Assembly: GCF_014467075.1 (NCBI RefSeq)
Contig: NZ_AP023027.1
Coordinates: forward strand, 767,001-831,000
Source of the DNA: Anaerostipes caccae L1-92
GTDB lineage: Bacteria; Bacillota; Clostridia; Lachnospirales; Lachnospiraceae
DNA length: 64,000 nt
Direction of reading: 5' to 3'
This document shows, piece after piece, positions 52,053-61,126 of this stretch (position 1 is its first letter; every line of letters starts with the position of its first letter). The notes below the pieces were generated by a model. That model saw only the letters and a program-made list of their open reading frames with translations, was not told the origin of the DNA and ran no database searches. The position numbers and the translations under genes were made by a program.

Positions 52053-52880
52053 ATGAAAGAGACATGTACGGTATGCATGCACCGCTGCAGGCTGAAACCA
52101 GGCCAGTTTGGAAGGTGCGGGGCCAGGAAAAATGTAAACGGTATGATCGTGTGTGAAAACTATGGCAGGATTACTGCCCTGGCTCTGGACCCTATCGAAA
52201 AGAAACCGCTTTCTATGTTTTATCCTGGGAGCGTCATACTGTCTGTGGGAAGCTTCGGATGCAACTTACACTGTCCCTTCTGCCAGAACCATGACATTTC
52301 CATGAAGAATGCAGATGAGGCGGAGACGGTCTTTCTTGCACCGGAGAAGCTTGCACTCAAGGCATCGGAACTCAGGGCCAGAGGCAACATCGGAGTCGCA
52401 TATACTTACAACGAACCGCTGACAGGTTATGAATATGTGAGAGACGCGGCAAAAATAGTAAAACAGTACGGAATGAAGAATGTTTTGGTGACCAACGGTG
52501 CTTTTTCTGAAGCCGTGGAAGAATCGCTGCTTCCTTATATTGATGCGATGAATGTGGACTTGAAAGGCATAAGAGAAGATTACTACAGGAAATTGGGAGG
52601 AGATCTGGGGACGGTACAGAATTTTATCAAAAAAGCGGCAGACAGATGTCATGTGGAACTTGCCGCACTGATCGTTCCCGGAGAAAATGATTCGAGGGAA
52701 GAGATGGAGGAGATGGCCGCCTGGGTGGCCTCTGTAAATCCGGACATTCCGCTTCACGTGAACCGGTTTTTTCCGAGATGGAACATGGCGGACAAGAAGG
52801 CCACGGAAACCGAAAAGGTCTACCGGCTGGCAGAGACAGCGAGAGCTTATTTGAAATATGTATTTGTGGGGAACTGCTGA
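52053..52880 (+). CDS. AmmeMemoRadiSam system radical SAM enzyme
   Basis: A 275-residue radical SAM protein. The cluster motif is GCNLHCPFCQNHD (CxxxCxxC) near residue 70; the N-terminus has a further cysteine set (CTVCMHRC and FGRCGARK), which is characteristic of this subfamily; YTYNEP near residue 117 is the conserved SAM-side motif. It probably acts on, or with, the Memo/AMMECR1 fusion encoded 4 bases upstream. Resembles PflA-type activases in its core, but no glycyl radical enzyme is in the window. Confidence 0.92.
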   Translation: MKETCTVCMHRCRLKPGQFGRCGARKNVNGMIVCENYGRITALALDPIEKKPLSMFYPGSVILSVGSFGCNLHCPFCQNHDISMKNADEAETVFLAPEKLALKASELRARGNIGVAYTYNEPLTGYEYVRDAAKIVKQYGMKNVLVTNGAFSEAVEESLLPYIDAMNVDLKGIREDYYRKLGGDLGTVQNFIKKAADRCHVELAALIVPGENDSREEMEEMAAWVASVNPDIPLHVNRFFPRWNMADKKATETEKVYRLAETARAYLKYVFVGNC

Positions 52881-52916
52881 GAGAGAACAGCGGGACATGG
52901 TCCTTGCTGTTCTCTC
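52881..52916. other. Hairpin after the AmmeMemoRadiSam operon
   Basis: GAGAGAACAGC (52881-52891) and GCTGTTCTCTC (52906-52916) form an 11-bp perfect stem immediately after the stop. No strong T tract follows, so it is at best a weak terminator. Confidence 0.5.
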
Positions 52917-52922
52917 CTGTGT

Positions 52923-53366
52923 TCAGGCATCATATGCTGCAATGCTCACGGCCCCCGTAATGCTGAAGGCTTTTGGAGATTCCGGATAGCTCACCCGGAA
53001 ACTCAGGGAAGCAGGGCTGTGCAGGGCTTTATCTGTGATAAAACAAGCCGATGCTGATGCGAGCCCGTCTGAGGCGGCGGGGGAAAAAGAAGCATATAAA
53101 AGCGCGGGATTGCTGTTGATGCACGGAAGGATACGAAAATACTTCCAGCTTCCGGGACCCGCAATAAAATGATAGCTTACAAAGTAAAATGAAGACGGCA
53201 TCAATATGGCTGTATGTTCATCTGCCTGTCTGATCTGTCCGCCCTGTTCAAAGACCTGAAACAAGGGAAGGAGACTTTCGGAGGCAGAATCGGCATCAAT
53301 ACTATATTGGGCGCAGGAGGGCAGATGGCTCCCCAGGGATTGGCAGGAGACAGTAAAATGATTCAA
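52923..53366 (-). CDS. Hypothetical protein, uncertain
   Basis: A 147-codon frame that would start with TTG at 53366 and ends in FSITGAVSIAAYDA. Codon choice looks protein-like, and the region between the flanking genes is otherwise empty for about 660 bases. I recognise no domain, no signal peptide and no membrane segment; the ribosome site is poor (GGATG at 9 bases). A short frame on the opposite strand (53214-53414) competes for the same DNA. It may be a degraded gene. Confidence 0.35.
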   Translation of the reverse strand: MNHFTVSCQSLGSHLPSCAQYSIDADSASESLLPLFQVFEQGGQIRQADEHTAILMPSSFYFVSYHFIAGPGSWKYFRILPCINSNPALLYASFSPAASDGLASASACFITDKALHSPASLSFRVSYPESPKAFSITGAVSIAAYDA

Positions 53367-53540
53367 AACATCACATCCATAATTTGTCTTTCTATATTTT
53401 ATGGTGCCGGATAAAATATGTGAAAGAAAAAACGAGGGAGAAGATGCTTCAGAGAAAAAGTATATTGTATACTGGTAGGAAGGATACGTATTCTATGGTA
53501 AAATAAAAAAAAGATGTACAGTTTAGAAAAGAGGTGCAAG

Positions 53541-54524
53541 ATGGAGCAGAAAAAAGAAATGAAATGGACAATTCTGAAAAGCTCTGCACAAGGTTTATTG
53601 GACTGCCTTCAGTGTTATACAAAGAGCCAGCTTTTAGAGATTGCCTCTTTTTATGGAATGGACGGCACACGGTACAGGAAGCATGAACTGGCGGAGAAAC
53701 TGGAATACGAGATTTTAGCCCAGACGCCAGCCGTTTTAAAATACAGCTCTTCCGAAGACCTGAGAGGACTGAAGCTGCTTTTGAGTGAGCCGGACGGGGA
53801 AAGCACCGGGATCTGGACATACCAGAGAAGAGGCTGGCTTTTTGTGTTCGGTGAAGACGGCGGGAGGAAGTTAGTTGTGCCGCCCGAAGTAGAAGCAAAG
53901 ATCGCAAGATTCCTGTCCAATACAAAAAACAGGGAGACAGTCGTCCGCAACCAGGAGTTTTACCGGTATGCAAGAGCTCTGGCCCATTTGTACGGCGTTT
54001 ATGAAAAAAAACAGCTGATGAGGGTGTGGGAAGAGTTTCACAGCACACCTCTCAGGAAAGGGGAAATTTCGAGATTTTTAAAATTCTCCGAAAAAGTCTA
54101 CGGGGATTACCGTGTCGAAGGGCGCTACGTGATCTCCTCCAAAATTTCGGATACCAGAGTCTGCCTAAACCTTATGAATGAGGTGAAAAACCTGCCGTAT
54201 TACATACCAGATCAGGAGGAGATCCGTCTGTATTATGAAGAATATGTGGATGTAGATGCACCTGAGTACAAGGAACTGAGAAAGTTTCTGGAGAAAAGGA
54301 AACACAATCCCCTGTCGTTTGCGGAACTGATGACCGCACTGGAAGACAATCTGCTCTTAGGAGGCGGTGTCTCTCAAATGTTCCTTCTGATGAAAGACGC
54401 CGGTATTTTTCTGAATGAGATACATGAAAAAGAGGAATTCCTGGCCTGCTGCGCACGCTGGCAGAAACGAACCCGGCAGTGGAGATACCGGGGTTTTACG
54501 CCGGAAGAGATCATGGAAGAATAA
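53541..54524 (+). CDS. Protein of unknown function with Rho-N/SAP-like N-terminus
   Basis: A 327-residue, hydrophilic, largely helical cytoplasmic protein. Residues 15-60 (LLDCLQCYTKSQLLEIASFY, then RKHELAEKL) resemble the Rho N-terminal/SAP-like helix-extended fold that binds nucleic acid. The rest, including a conserved-looking KNLPYYIPDQEE near 215, is unfamiliar to me. ATG 53541 with AGAGGTG upstream is preferred to the ATG at 53514. It is monocistronic and ends at a strong terminator. Confidence 0.7.
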   Translation: MEQKKEMKWTILKSSAQGLLDCLQCYTKSQLLEIASFYGMDGTRYRKHELAEKLEYEILAQTPAVLKYSSSEDLRGLKLLLSEPDGESTGIWTYQRRGWLFVFGEDGGRKLVVPPEVEAKIARFLSNTKNRETVVRNQEFYRYARALAHLYGVYEKKQLMRVWEEFHSTPLRKGEISRFLKFSEKVYGDYRVEGRYVISSKISDTRVCLNLMNEVKNLPYYIPDQEEIRLYYEEYVDVDAPEYKELRKFLEKRKHNPLSFAELMTALEDNLLLGGGVSQMFLLMKDAGIFLNEIHEKEEFLACCARWQKRTRQWRYRGFTPEEIMEE

Positions 54525-54539
54525 GAAGTACAGAGCCTT

Positions 54540-54590
54540 ATATGGCCTCCGCTGCCTGATGCAGCGGAGGCCATATGATTTTGCAGTTTT
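54540..54590. terminator. Strong intrinsic terminator
   Basis: A 16-bp perfect stem (54540-54555 with 54561-54576, core GGCCTCCGCTGC) with a 5-base loop is followed by GATTTTGCAGTTTT. It separates the convergent genes on either side. Confidence 0.85.
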
Positions 54591-56724
54591 ATTCTGCGGG
54601 GGAGTTTTTCGGTTTGTTTTGTTTTTCTTCAAGGAACCGGCAGAAGTCAGAAAGGGGCATAGGACGTCCAAATAGATAGCCCTGTATGCCTTCACACCGC
54701 AAAGCTTTTAGGATTTCAAACTGATCCTGTGATTCCACGCCTTCCACGATGAAACTGATATTCAGAGTCTTACAGATATAAGCCAGAGCCTGGATAAACA
54801 TCATGGCTTTTTCATTGCTCTCGATGGAGTCGATCATGCTTTTGTCCAGCTTCAGCGTATCAATATCGCTGTTAAGAACCAGAGACAGGTTGGCATATTT
54901 GACTCCGAAATCGTCGATGGCCACAGAAAATCCGGCTTTTTTGATATCCCGGATCATATCATCCAGAAATGTCTCGTCGATGTTTTCTGCACTTTCCGTG
55001 ATCTCAAACTCCAGGAGACTGCGCGGTACCTGATACTGATCACAGATGGAAAAGATCGTCTTCAGAAAACCGGCATCCACCAGTGTGAATCGTGAGAAGT
55101 TTACAGAAATAGGGAACACCGGAGAATCGGACTTGATAAAGTCCTGGATGATCCGGCAAACTTCTTCAAATACAAAAAAATCTACATATTTTATGGTCAT
55201 GGCAGATTCCAGCAGCGGAATAAAGCTGATGGGGGGCTCTACGGTTCCATCCTGGCCAATATACCGCACAAGAGCCTCGGCACCGATGATTTCCTGTGTA
55301 CTGCACAGGACTTTTGGCTGGAGATACACACAGAACCGTTCCTCTTCAATGGCTTTCAGAAGATGATCAAGACTTTTGAGATCGAGCCGGTCATCAAAGT
55401 AATTCCGGTATCTTGAAGAATTTGGATTGGACCGGTAATACTCTTTTTTGTCTGTGTACATCATCTTATCTGCCTCAGTTAAGAGAACCTGAAAGTCAGA
55501 CGGGCTTTCAGACCAGCTGTATCCGACGGCGCCGCTGCCGTCTACCGAGTGGGAAAACAAATATTTAAGTTCACGTATCATACGCATAAAGTGCTCATTT
55601 TTTATATTCAGACAGAGAATGGCAAATTCGTCTCCGCCGATTCGGTAGATCATATGCTCTGAGAAGATGACCTGAAGCTTTTTGGCGGATTCTTTGAGAA
55701 TTTGGTCTCCGCACTGATGGCCCTTAGTGTCATTAATATCTTTCAGTCCGTTCAGATCCAGATAAATGACCCCGGCTGAACGGAAATCCTGTCTGCCGAA
55801 GCGGTCGAGATCTTCATTGAAACGGTTGCGGTTATAGAGTCCGGTCAGTGTATCCAGGTAACTCAGATCTTTCAGCACGCGGTACGTGCGCATCTGCTCC
55901 ATGCTGGAAGAAAGAAAGTAGCTGAGAGTCTCCAGAAAAGCCTCTACCTGATCAAAAAGATCTCCGGGCGGATTGTCTACTCCGATGTAGCCGGCAAGAC
56001 GCTGGTTAGAAAAAAGCGGTGCTGCGATCAGCCGTTTGATATTCTGGGATGAAAGGACCTCATATTCTTCCGGTGACTGACTCCTGAGATCTTCCATGTC
56101 TTCTATAAAAATACACTTGTTATTCTCAAATTCTCTGCTCCAGCGGTCGATCAGGGTCACAGGCAGATTCTGCAGATTGTCTTTCTCAGGGTCTATGCCT
56201 TCTGCACACCATTCGTAGGTGTTGTTCATGGTCTGTCCGCTGATTTCAAAAATATAGGTCCGGTCTGCGGAAAGGAATCTTCCTGCTTTTTCAAGGATCA
56301 TCTGTACGGAATTTTCTAAATCTTTGGTCTGGTGGAGGATGCGCAGACATTCCAAAAGAAGTTCTTCTCCTTTTGCTTTGTTTTTCAGCAGTTGTTCGGA
56401 CTTCTCCTGTTCTGTCAGATCAAATCCTATCTCCATCCGCGCCGGACGGCCGTTCCATTCGATCAGTTTATCTTTTAGTATAAAATGCCGGTTTGTCATC
56501 CTGTTGGTGAAACGCCATGTATAGACAGAATCCCTGGACAGCAGATGGTTTGTGCAGAATTCACACGGCTCATCCCTTCCCTGAAGAAGACGGTAGCATG
56601 TTTCCCCTTTATAGTTTTCTGCACCGAACAGGCGCTTGCCGGAACTGTTCAGATACAGAAGTTCGTATGTCTCTATATCTGCGACATAGATTACTTCTGC
56701 GATTTCGTCGATTAATTTAAACAC
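54589..56724 (-). CDS. PAS-GAF-GGDEF-EAL cyclic-di-GMP protein
   Basis: A 711-residue soluble protein. A PAS-like domain with a cysteine motif (TCYRLLQGRDEPCEFC near residue 42-57), a GAF domain (about 130-275), GGDEF (about 285-440, RIGGDEF intact) and EAL (about 450-705). EAL residues appear complete: AEALVR, ISVNFSR, EITES, DDFG, LKLDKS and VEGVES. It may be a phosphodiesterase with a regulatory or active cyclase domain. GTG 56724 is chosen because GGGGAGG lies 6 bases upstream; the longer start has no such site. Confidence 0.92.
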   Translation of the reverse strand: MFKLIDEIAEVIYVADIETYELLYLNSSGKRLFGAENYKGETCYRLLQGRDEPCEFCTNHLLSRDSVYTWRFTNRMTNRHFILKDKLIEWNGRPARMEIGFDLTEQEKSEQLLKNKAKGEELLLECLRILHQTKDLENSVQMILEKAGRFLSADRTYIFEISGQTMNNTYEWCAEGIDPEKDNLQNLPVTLIDRWSREFENNKCIFIEDMEDLRSQSPEEYEVLSSQNIKRLIAAPLFSNQRLAGYIGVDNPPGDLFDQVEAFLETLSYFLSSSMEQMRTYRVLKDLSYLDTLTGLYNRNRFNEDLDRFGRQDFRSAGVIYLDLNGLKDINDTKGHQCGDQILKESAKKLQVIFSEHMIYRIGGDEFAILCLNIKNEHFMRMIRELKYLFSHSVDGSGAVGYSWSESPSDFQVLLTEADKMMYTDKKEYYRSNPNSSRYRNYFDDRLDLKSLDHLLKAIEEERFCVYLQPKVLCSTQEIIGAEALVRYIGQDGTVEPPISFIPLLESAMTIKYVDFFVFEEVCRIIQDFIKSDSPVFPISVNFSRFTLVDAGFLKTIFSICDQYQVPRSLLEFEITESAENIDETFLDDMIRDIKKAGFSVAIDDFGVKYANLSLVLNSDIDTLKLDKSMIDSIESNEKAMMFIQALAYICKTLNISFIVEGVESQDQFEILKALRCEGIQGYLFGRPMPLSDFCRFLEEKQNKPKNSPAE

Positions 56725-56877
56725 GATTACCCTCCCCTGTCTTTCTGCGAGTCTTATTATATTCATCTGCGGCAAATACTGTACTTATTATTATACAACA
56801 GATTTTGCCAGATTCCCACCCGCTTTCCGTGAAAAAGCTGGAAATTATTTCTGAGATTTCCGACCGTTTGGTTTTCC

Positions 56878-56906
56878 TTGACACATATATCCTACACATG
56901 TAAGAT
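56878..56906 (+). promoter_or_regulatory. PBP promoter with BlaI-type operator
   Basis: TTGACA (56878-56883) and TAAGAT (56901-56906) are spaced by 17 bases; TACA-CA-TGTA (56893-56902) overlaps the -10. Both boxes and the operator position are the same as at 36513-36541. Confidence 0.8.
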
Positions 56907-56949
56907 ATAAATGATATTGATACCAGAAGATCAGGAACAGGAGGTGTTT

Positions 56950-58965
56950 ATGAAAAAGGCAGGAATTTTTATATTCGGAGCAGCAGCACTGGGCATCGCT
57001 GCATATGTTCTCTGGAACTATTTTGGCACAGGGCATCCGGGAGATGTACTTTCCGAGTATGTTTCGTGTATTGAAAAAAAAGACTATGAGTCGATGTACA
57101 GACTGTTGGATAAACGAAGTCAAAAAGAGATATCAAAAAAAGAGTTTATACAGAGAAATCAAAAGATTTATCAGGGGATCGGGGCTGAAAATGTGGAGGT
57201 TACTGTGGATAAAGATTCAGAGGGGGATAAGGTTTCCTACCGCATGTCAATGGATACGATCGCAGGCAGAATTTCTTTTGATCATCAGGCTCATTTTGAG
57301 AAAGTGGGGAGAGATTACCGTCTCAAGTGGGATGACAGTCTGATTTTTCCGGACATGGAATTCACAGATAAAGTCCGCGTCACGAAGTTAAAAGGGACTC
57401 GGGGAGCAATCTACGACCGAAATGGGAAAATGCTGGCCGGGAAAGGAAAAGCCGCATCTGTGGGACTTGTGCCGGGGAAAATAAAAGACCGGAAAGCTTC
57501 TGTATCCGGTTTAGCGAAACTGCTTGGTGTGAAAAAGGAGGATATTGATAAAAAGCTTGACGCATCCTGGGTCACAAAAGATTCCTTTGTACCGGTAAAG
57601 AAAATGACGCCTGTCCAGGAAGCGAAAATAGAGAAGAAACTGTTAAAGATATCCGGTGTGCTTGTGTCTTCAGAGGACAGCAGAGTGTATCCGTATGGAA
57701 AGAAGGCATCACACCTGACCGGATATGTCCAGGAGATCAGCGCAGAGGAACTGGAAAAAAAGAAAGATCAGGGATATGAGCAGGGACAGCTGGTGGGGAA
57801 AAGCGGTCTTGAAGTATTATATGAAGACCGGCTCCATGAGACCGACGGATATAAGATATCGATCCTCAATGAGGACGGCAGAGAAAAGAAGGTGCTTGCC
57901 GTAAAAAGGGAAAAGAATGGGGAAGATATTTATACAACGATCGATGCGGGACTTCAGGAGAAAATTTATGACCAATATAAAGGTGATAAAAGCTGTTCTG
58001 TGATGATGAATCCGAAGACAGGGGAGGTCCTGGCTCTGGTCAGCACTCCGGCCTATGACAGTAATGACTTTGTGCTGGGGATTCCGGCGGATCAGTGGGA
58101 GGAACTGAACAAAGACAAGGCAAAACCGCTCTACAACCGCTTCCGCCAGAAATGGGCGCCGGGATCCTCCTTTAAGCCGGTGGTGGCAGGGATGGGCATG
58201 AATACAGGAAAACTGAAGCCCAATGAGGATTTCGGATACAGCGGGCTCTCATGGCAGAAAGACAGCAGCTGGGGATCTTATAAAGTGACGACCCTGCATA
58301 CATACAAGAACGCAGTGCTTGAGAATGCACTGATTTATTCCGATAACATTTATTTTGCGAAGGCGGCGTTAAAGATCGGGGCCCGGGACTATGCGGCACA
58401 GGCAAAACATCTCGGGTTTGGCCGGGAACTGCCTTTTGACATTAAGACGGCAGTGTCTCAGTTTTCAAATAATCAAAAAAGTATTGATTCAGAAGTCCAG
58501 CTGGCTGACAGCGGGTATGGCCAGGGCCAGGTACTTGTGAATCCGGTTCACCTGGCATCGATCTATTCGGCCTTTGTCAACAAGGGCAGCATGGTGCGTC
58601 CATATCTTCTCTATAAGAAGAAACCGGAACCGCAATACTGGATTAAAGACGCATTTTCTGAAAAAACGGCGGAGATCTTGAGAAAAGATCTTATTCAGGT
58701 CATCGAACACCCGGACGGCACCGGACACGGGGCAAGGACTCCCGGCGTGAAGCTTGCCGGAAAGACCGGAACCGCCGAGATCAAAGCGAGCAAGAGCGAT
58801 ACTTCAGGAACAGAGCTTGGATGGTTCGGGATTTTTACTGCAGACAAAAGTGAAAAAGAGCCATGGCTTTTAATTACCATGGCAGAAGATGTGAAAGAAC
58901 GCGGGGGCAGCGGATATGTCGTGAAGAAGACTCTTCCGGTGATCAAAGCGAAAGAGAACGAATAA
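56950..58965 (+). CDS. Class B penicillin-binding protein, MecA/PBP3-like transpeptidase
   Basis: A 671-residue membrane-anchored transpeptidase. One N-terminal membrane segment is followed by a MecA-N/NTF2-like domain (EYVSCIEKKDYESMYRLLDK), a dimerisation region and the transpeptidase. Active-site motifs: SSFK (PGSSFKPVV), SDN (YSDNIYF) and KTG (AGKTGTAE). The MecA-N type and its BlaI operator suggest an inducible low-affinity PBP contributing to beta-lactam tolerance, an inference. ATG 56950 follows AGGAGG. Its last 23 bases overlap the converging blaR1 gene. Confidence 0.92.
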   Translation: MKKAGIFIFGAAALGIAAYVLWNYFGTGHPGDVLSEYVSCIEKKDYESMYRLLDKRSQKEISKKEFIQRNQKIYQGIGAENVEVTVDKDSEGDKVSYRMSMDTIAGRISFDHQAHFEKVGRDYRLKWDDSLIFPDMEFTDKVRVTKLKGTRGAIYDRNGKMLAGKGKAASVGLVPGKIKDRKASVSGLAKLLGVKKEDIDKKLDASWVTKDSFVPVKKMTPVQEAKIEKKLLKISGVLVSSEDSRVYPYGKKASHLTGYVQEISAEELEKKKDQGYEQGQLVGKSGLEVLYEDRLHETDGYKISILNEDGREKKVLAVKREKNGEDIYTTIDAGLQEKIYDQYKGDKSCSVMMNPKTGEVLALVSTPAYDSNDFVLGIPADQWEELNKDKAKPLYNRFRQKWAPGSSFKPVVAGMGMNTGKLKPNEDFGYSGLSWQKDSSWGSYKVTTLHTYKNAVLENALIYSDNIYFAKAALKIGARDYAAQAKHLGFGRELPFDIKTAVSQFSNNQKSIDSEVQLADSGYGQGQVLVNPVHLASIYSAFVNKGSMVRPYLLYKKKPEPQYWIKDAFSEKTAEILRKDLIQVIEHPDGTGHGARTPGVKLAGKTGTAEIKASKSDTSGTELGWFGIFTADKSEKEPWLLITMAEDVKERGGSGYVVKKTLPVIKAKENE

Positions 58966-60718
58966 TCTCTAAGGCAGTCCGGGCTGCTTCCTTCCCCGAT
59001 GCGCCGTCGCGGCCTTTGATTCTCAGGGCAAAGCAGTACGTATTATCTTTGGTTTTCAGAATACCAATGAACCATCCGTTTATGTCATGGCCGTCTATGC
59101 TGCCGGTCCCGGTTTTTCCATACAGGGTGCTGTCGGGGCCGCTGTTGAGCCGGATGGAATTTTGGACTGCTCTGACCGATCTCTCAGAGCAGCCGAGTCG
59201 GTTTTGATCAAAATCTCTGAGCAGAATGACCTGTTCTAAGGGGGAAATTTTCAGAGAGGATTCCAGCCAGAAAGAAGTGATTCCGCCGGAAATATCCTCA
59301 TTGCCGTACCGGATGCGTCTGAGTGTTTTTTGCAGTTCCGTTTTCCCAAGCTTTTTATCCAGGGTCTGGAAGTACCAGTTGACTGAGGAGGACATGGCGC
59401 TGTCAAGAGTCTGGTCTTTATTCCAGGATGAAAATGGATACTGCTTTTGGTCCCAGGCAATCTCAGATTTGCCGGGGGAGATCACGCCGGCATCCAATGC
59501 GGCAAGTGCGCTGTATATTTTATAGGTGGAATCCGGGGAGACTCTCTGCCGGCTCATTTTTTCATTGTATATGCTGTACTGGTCTTTATTTTTATCATAT
59601 AGGACAAAACAGCCCTCATTTTCCGGAAAGAAAGAAGACAGATCAACCGAAACGAATGGCCGGTCAGGTTTCCCGGATACGGAGTCCGCCAATAAATTAT
59701 GATTCTGAACGAAAGGCGAGAACAGGAGCCAGAGGATCAGCAGGAGAGAAAAACCTGCAAGTTTTGTTTTCTTTGACGGCCTGCGGTAGGAGGCGATGGC
59801 CGTGATGCGCTGTTTTAGCTGGGAATCGCTGCCTCCGATGCCTGAGGAAACAGAAAATATCTCTCCGGAAGACAGGTATCCTGCAAAATTCAGGATTGTG
59901 TGGCCGTAAGAATTCCATTCCTGCTGTCTTATATGATTCAGTACGGAAGCGTCACAGGCTATTTCCCGATCTGTCCGCATTTTTTTGAGAGAATAAAGCA
60001 CGAAAGGGTGGAACCAGTAAAGCACCCTCACGATACAGCAGATGAGGCTGCCGGCGAGATCACCCCGCTTATAATGGCTCAGCTCGTGATAAAATACATA
60101 GGAAAGTTCTCGTTCAGAAAAGACCGAGAGAAACTTTTTCGGAAATACGATGACAGGGAAGAAGATCCCGAATGCCATGGGAGTATCTGTGGTCTCGGAA
60201 AGCACAAAGCGGATGTTTCTGCGGATTCCCAATTCCTCTTTACACTGGAGAAAAAGGCGCTCTGTATCCATATTTTTAACGAAAGCCATAGAGCGGCCCA
60301 GGCGGTTTAAACGGACACAGTGATATAAAAAGACGGCAGTCATGGCGGCAGCGCCGGCAGCCCAGATCCAAAACAGGGCAGTAAAGACCGGGCCGGGGAC
60401 AGATGCTCCGGCGGATACGGCGTAGTCGCTGATTTGTACGGCAGAGCCTGATGCGGCGGAGGCAGGGGAAATCTGTACAGCCTGCCTGGAAGCATTCGTC
60501 ATAAAACTGATGATAAAAGAGCCGAGATCCGCTGATCCGGGCAGACGGACGGGAAGAAAGAAAAGAAGAGCGCAGAAACAGTAAAGATACCAGGTCATAT
60601 GCCGGTACTGCGCTGTCAGACAACGCCGCAGCAATTTTTGTCCTGCCAGGATCACAGGGACGATAAAAGCAAGAAACAGGCAGTGGAAGAGAAAATTCTC
60701 CATCAGAGCTTGATACAT
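58943..60718 (-). CDS. blaR1: BlaR1-family beta-lactam sensor protease
   Basis: A 591-residue membrane sensor. The N-terminal part has several membrane spans with an M56 peptidase zinc motif (YHELSHYKRGD). The C-terminal part is a class-D-beta-lactamase-like sensor with STYK, SVN and KTG motifs. In BlaR1 acylation of this Ser triggers cleavage of BlaI. ATG 60718 is chosen since GGGAGG lies 9 bases upstream; it begins one base after the blaI stop codon. Confidence 0.92.
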   Translation of the reverse strand: MYQALMENFLFHCLFLAFIVPVILAGQKLLRRCLTAQYRHMTWYLYCFCALLFFLPVRLPGSADLGSFIISFMTNASRQAVQISPASAASGSAVQISDYAVSAGASVPGPVFTALFWIWAAGAAAMTAVFLYHCVRLNRLGRSMAFVKNMDTERLFLQCKEELGIRRNIRFVLSETTDTPMAFGIFFPVIVFPKKFLSVFSERELSYVFYHELSHYKRGDLAGSLICCIVRVLYWFHPFVLYSLKKMRTDREIACDASVLNHIRQQEWNSYGHTILNFAGYLSSGEIFSVSSGIGGSDSQLKQRITAIASYRRPSKKTKLAGFSLLLILWLLFSPFVQNHNLLADSVSGKPDRPFVSVDLSSFFPENEGCFVLYDKNKDQYSIYNEKMSRQRVSPDSTYKIYSALAALDAGVISPGKSEIAWDQKQYPFSSWNKDQTLDSAMSSSVNWYFQTLDKKLGKTELQKTLRRIRYGNEDISGGITSFWLESSLKISPLEQVILLRDFDQNRLGCSERSVRAVQNSIRLNSGPDSTLYGKTGTGSIDGHDINGWFIGILKTKDNTYCFALRIKGRDGASGKEAARTALEIIRSLSL

Positions 60719-60719
60719 G

Positions 60720-61106
60720 TTATTCATCCTCCCTGCCAAGTCCCGCATCCAAAATCTCTTTTAATTCATGGATTTCCCGGGCTGTCAGCCGGTCTTCTTC
60801 TAAAAAATTTGTTACAAGCGAACTGAAACAGCCGTCATAAAAGCGGTTGAGAAAACAATCTGTCTCCTGTTTTAAGATCTCCTCCTCCTTTACCAGAGGG
60901 GTATAGAAAAAAGCTCTGCCTCGTTTTTCATAGGTCAGGGCTCTTTTTTTGACCAGTCTTGAGAGGAGGGTCTGAACAGTCTTCGGACTCCAGTCATTTT
61001 GGGCGGCCAGAAGCTTTGTCACCTGGGGTGTGCTGATCGGCGCATGGGCCCACACGGTTTTCATCACTTTATATTCGGCATCTGAAATCTGGGGAATCGG
61101 TTTCAT
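60720..61106 (-). CDS. blaI: BlaI/MecI-family repressor
   Basis: A 128-residue winged-helix repressor: ISDAEYKVMKTVWAHAPIST, then TPQVTKLLAAQNDWSPKTVQTLLSRLVKK and RGRAFFYTPLV. It binds TACA-N2-TGTA palindromes as a dimer and is destroyed when BlaR1 senses a beta-lactam. ATG 61106 follows AGGAG; the longer frame would include the operator. Its own promoter carries a site (61127-61136), so it is autoregulated. Confidence 0.93.
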   Translation of the reverse strand: MKPIPQISDAEYKVMKTVWAHAPISTPQVTKLLAAQNDWSPKTVQTLLSRLVKKRALTYEKRGRAFFYTPLVKEEEILKQETDCFLNRFYDGCFSSLVTNFLEEDRLTAREIHELKEILDAGLGREDE

Positions 61107-61126
61107 AGGTCCACTCCTTTTAATCT

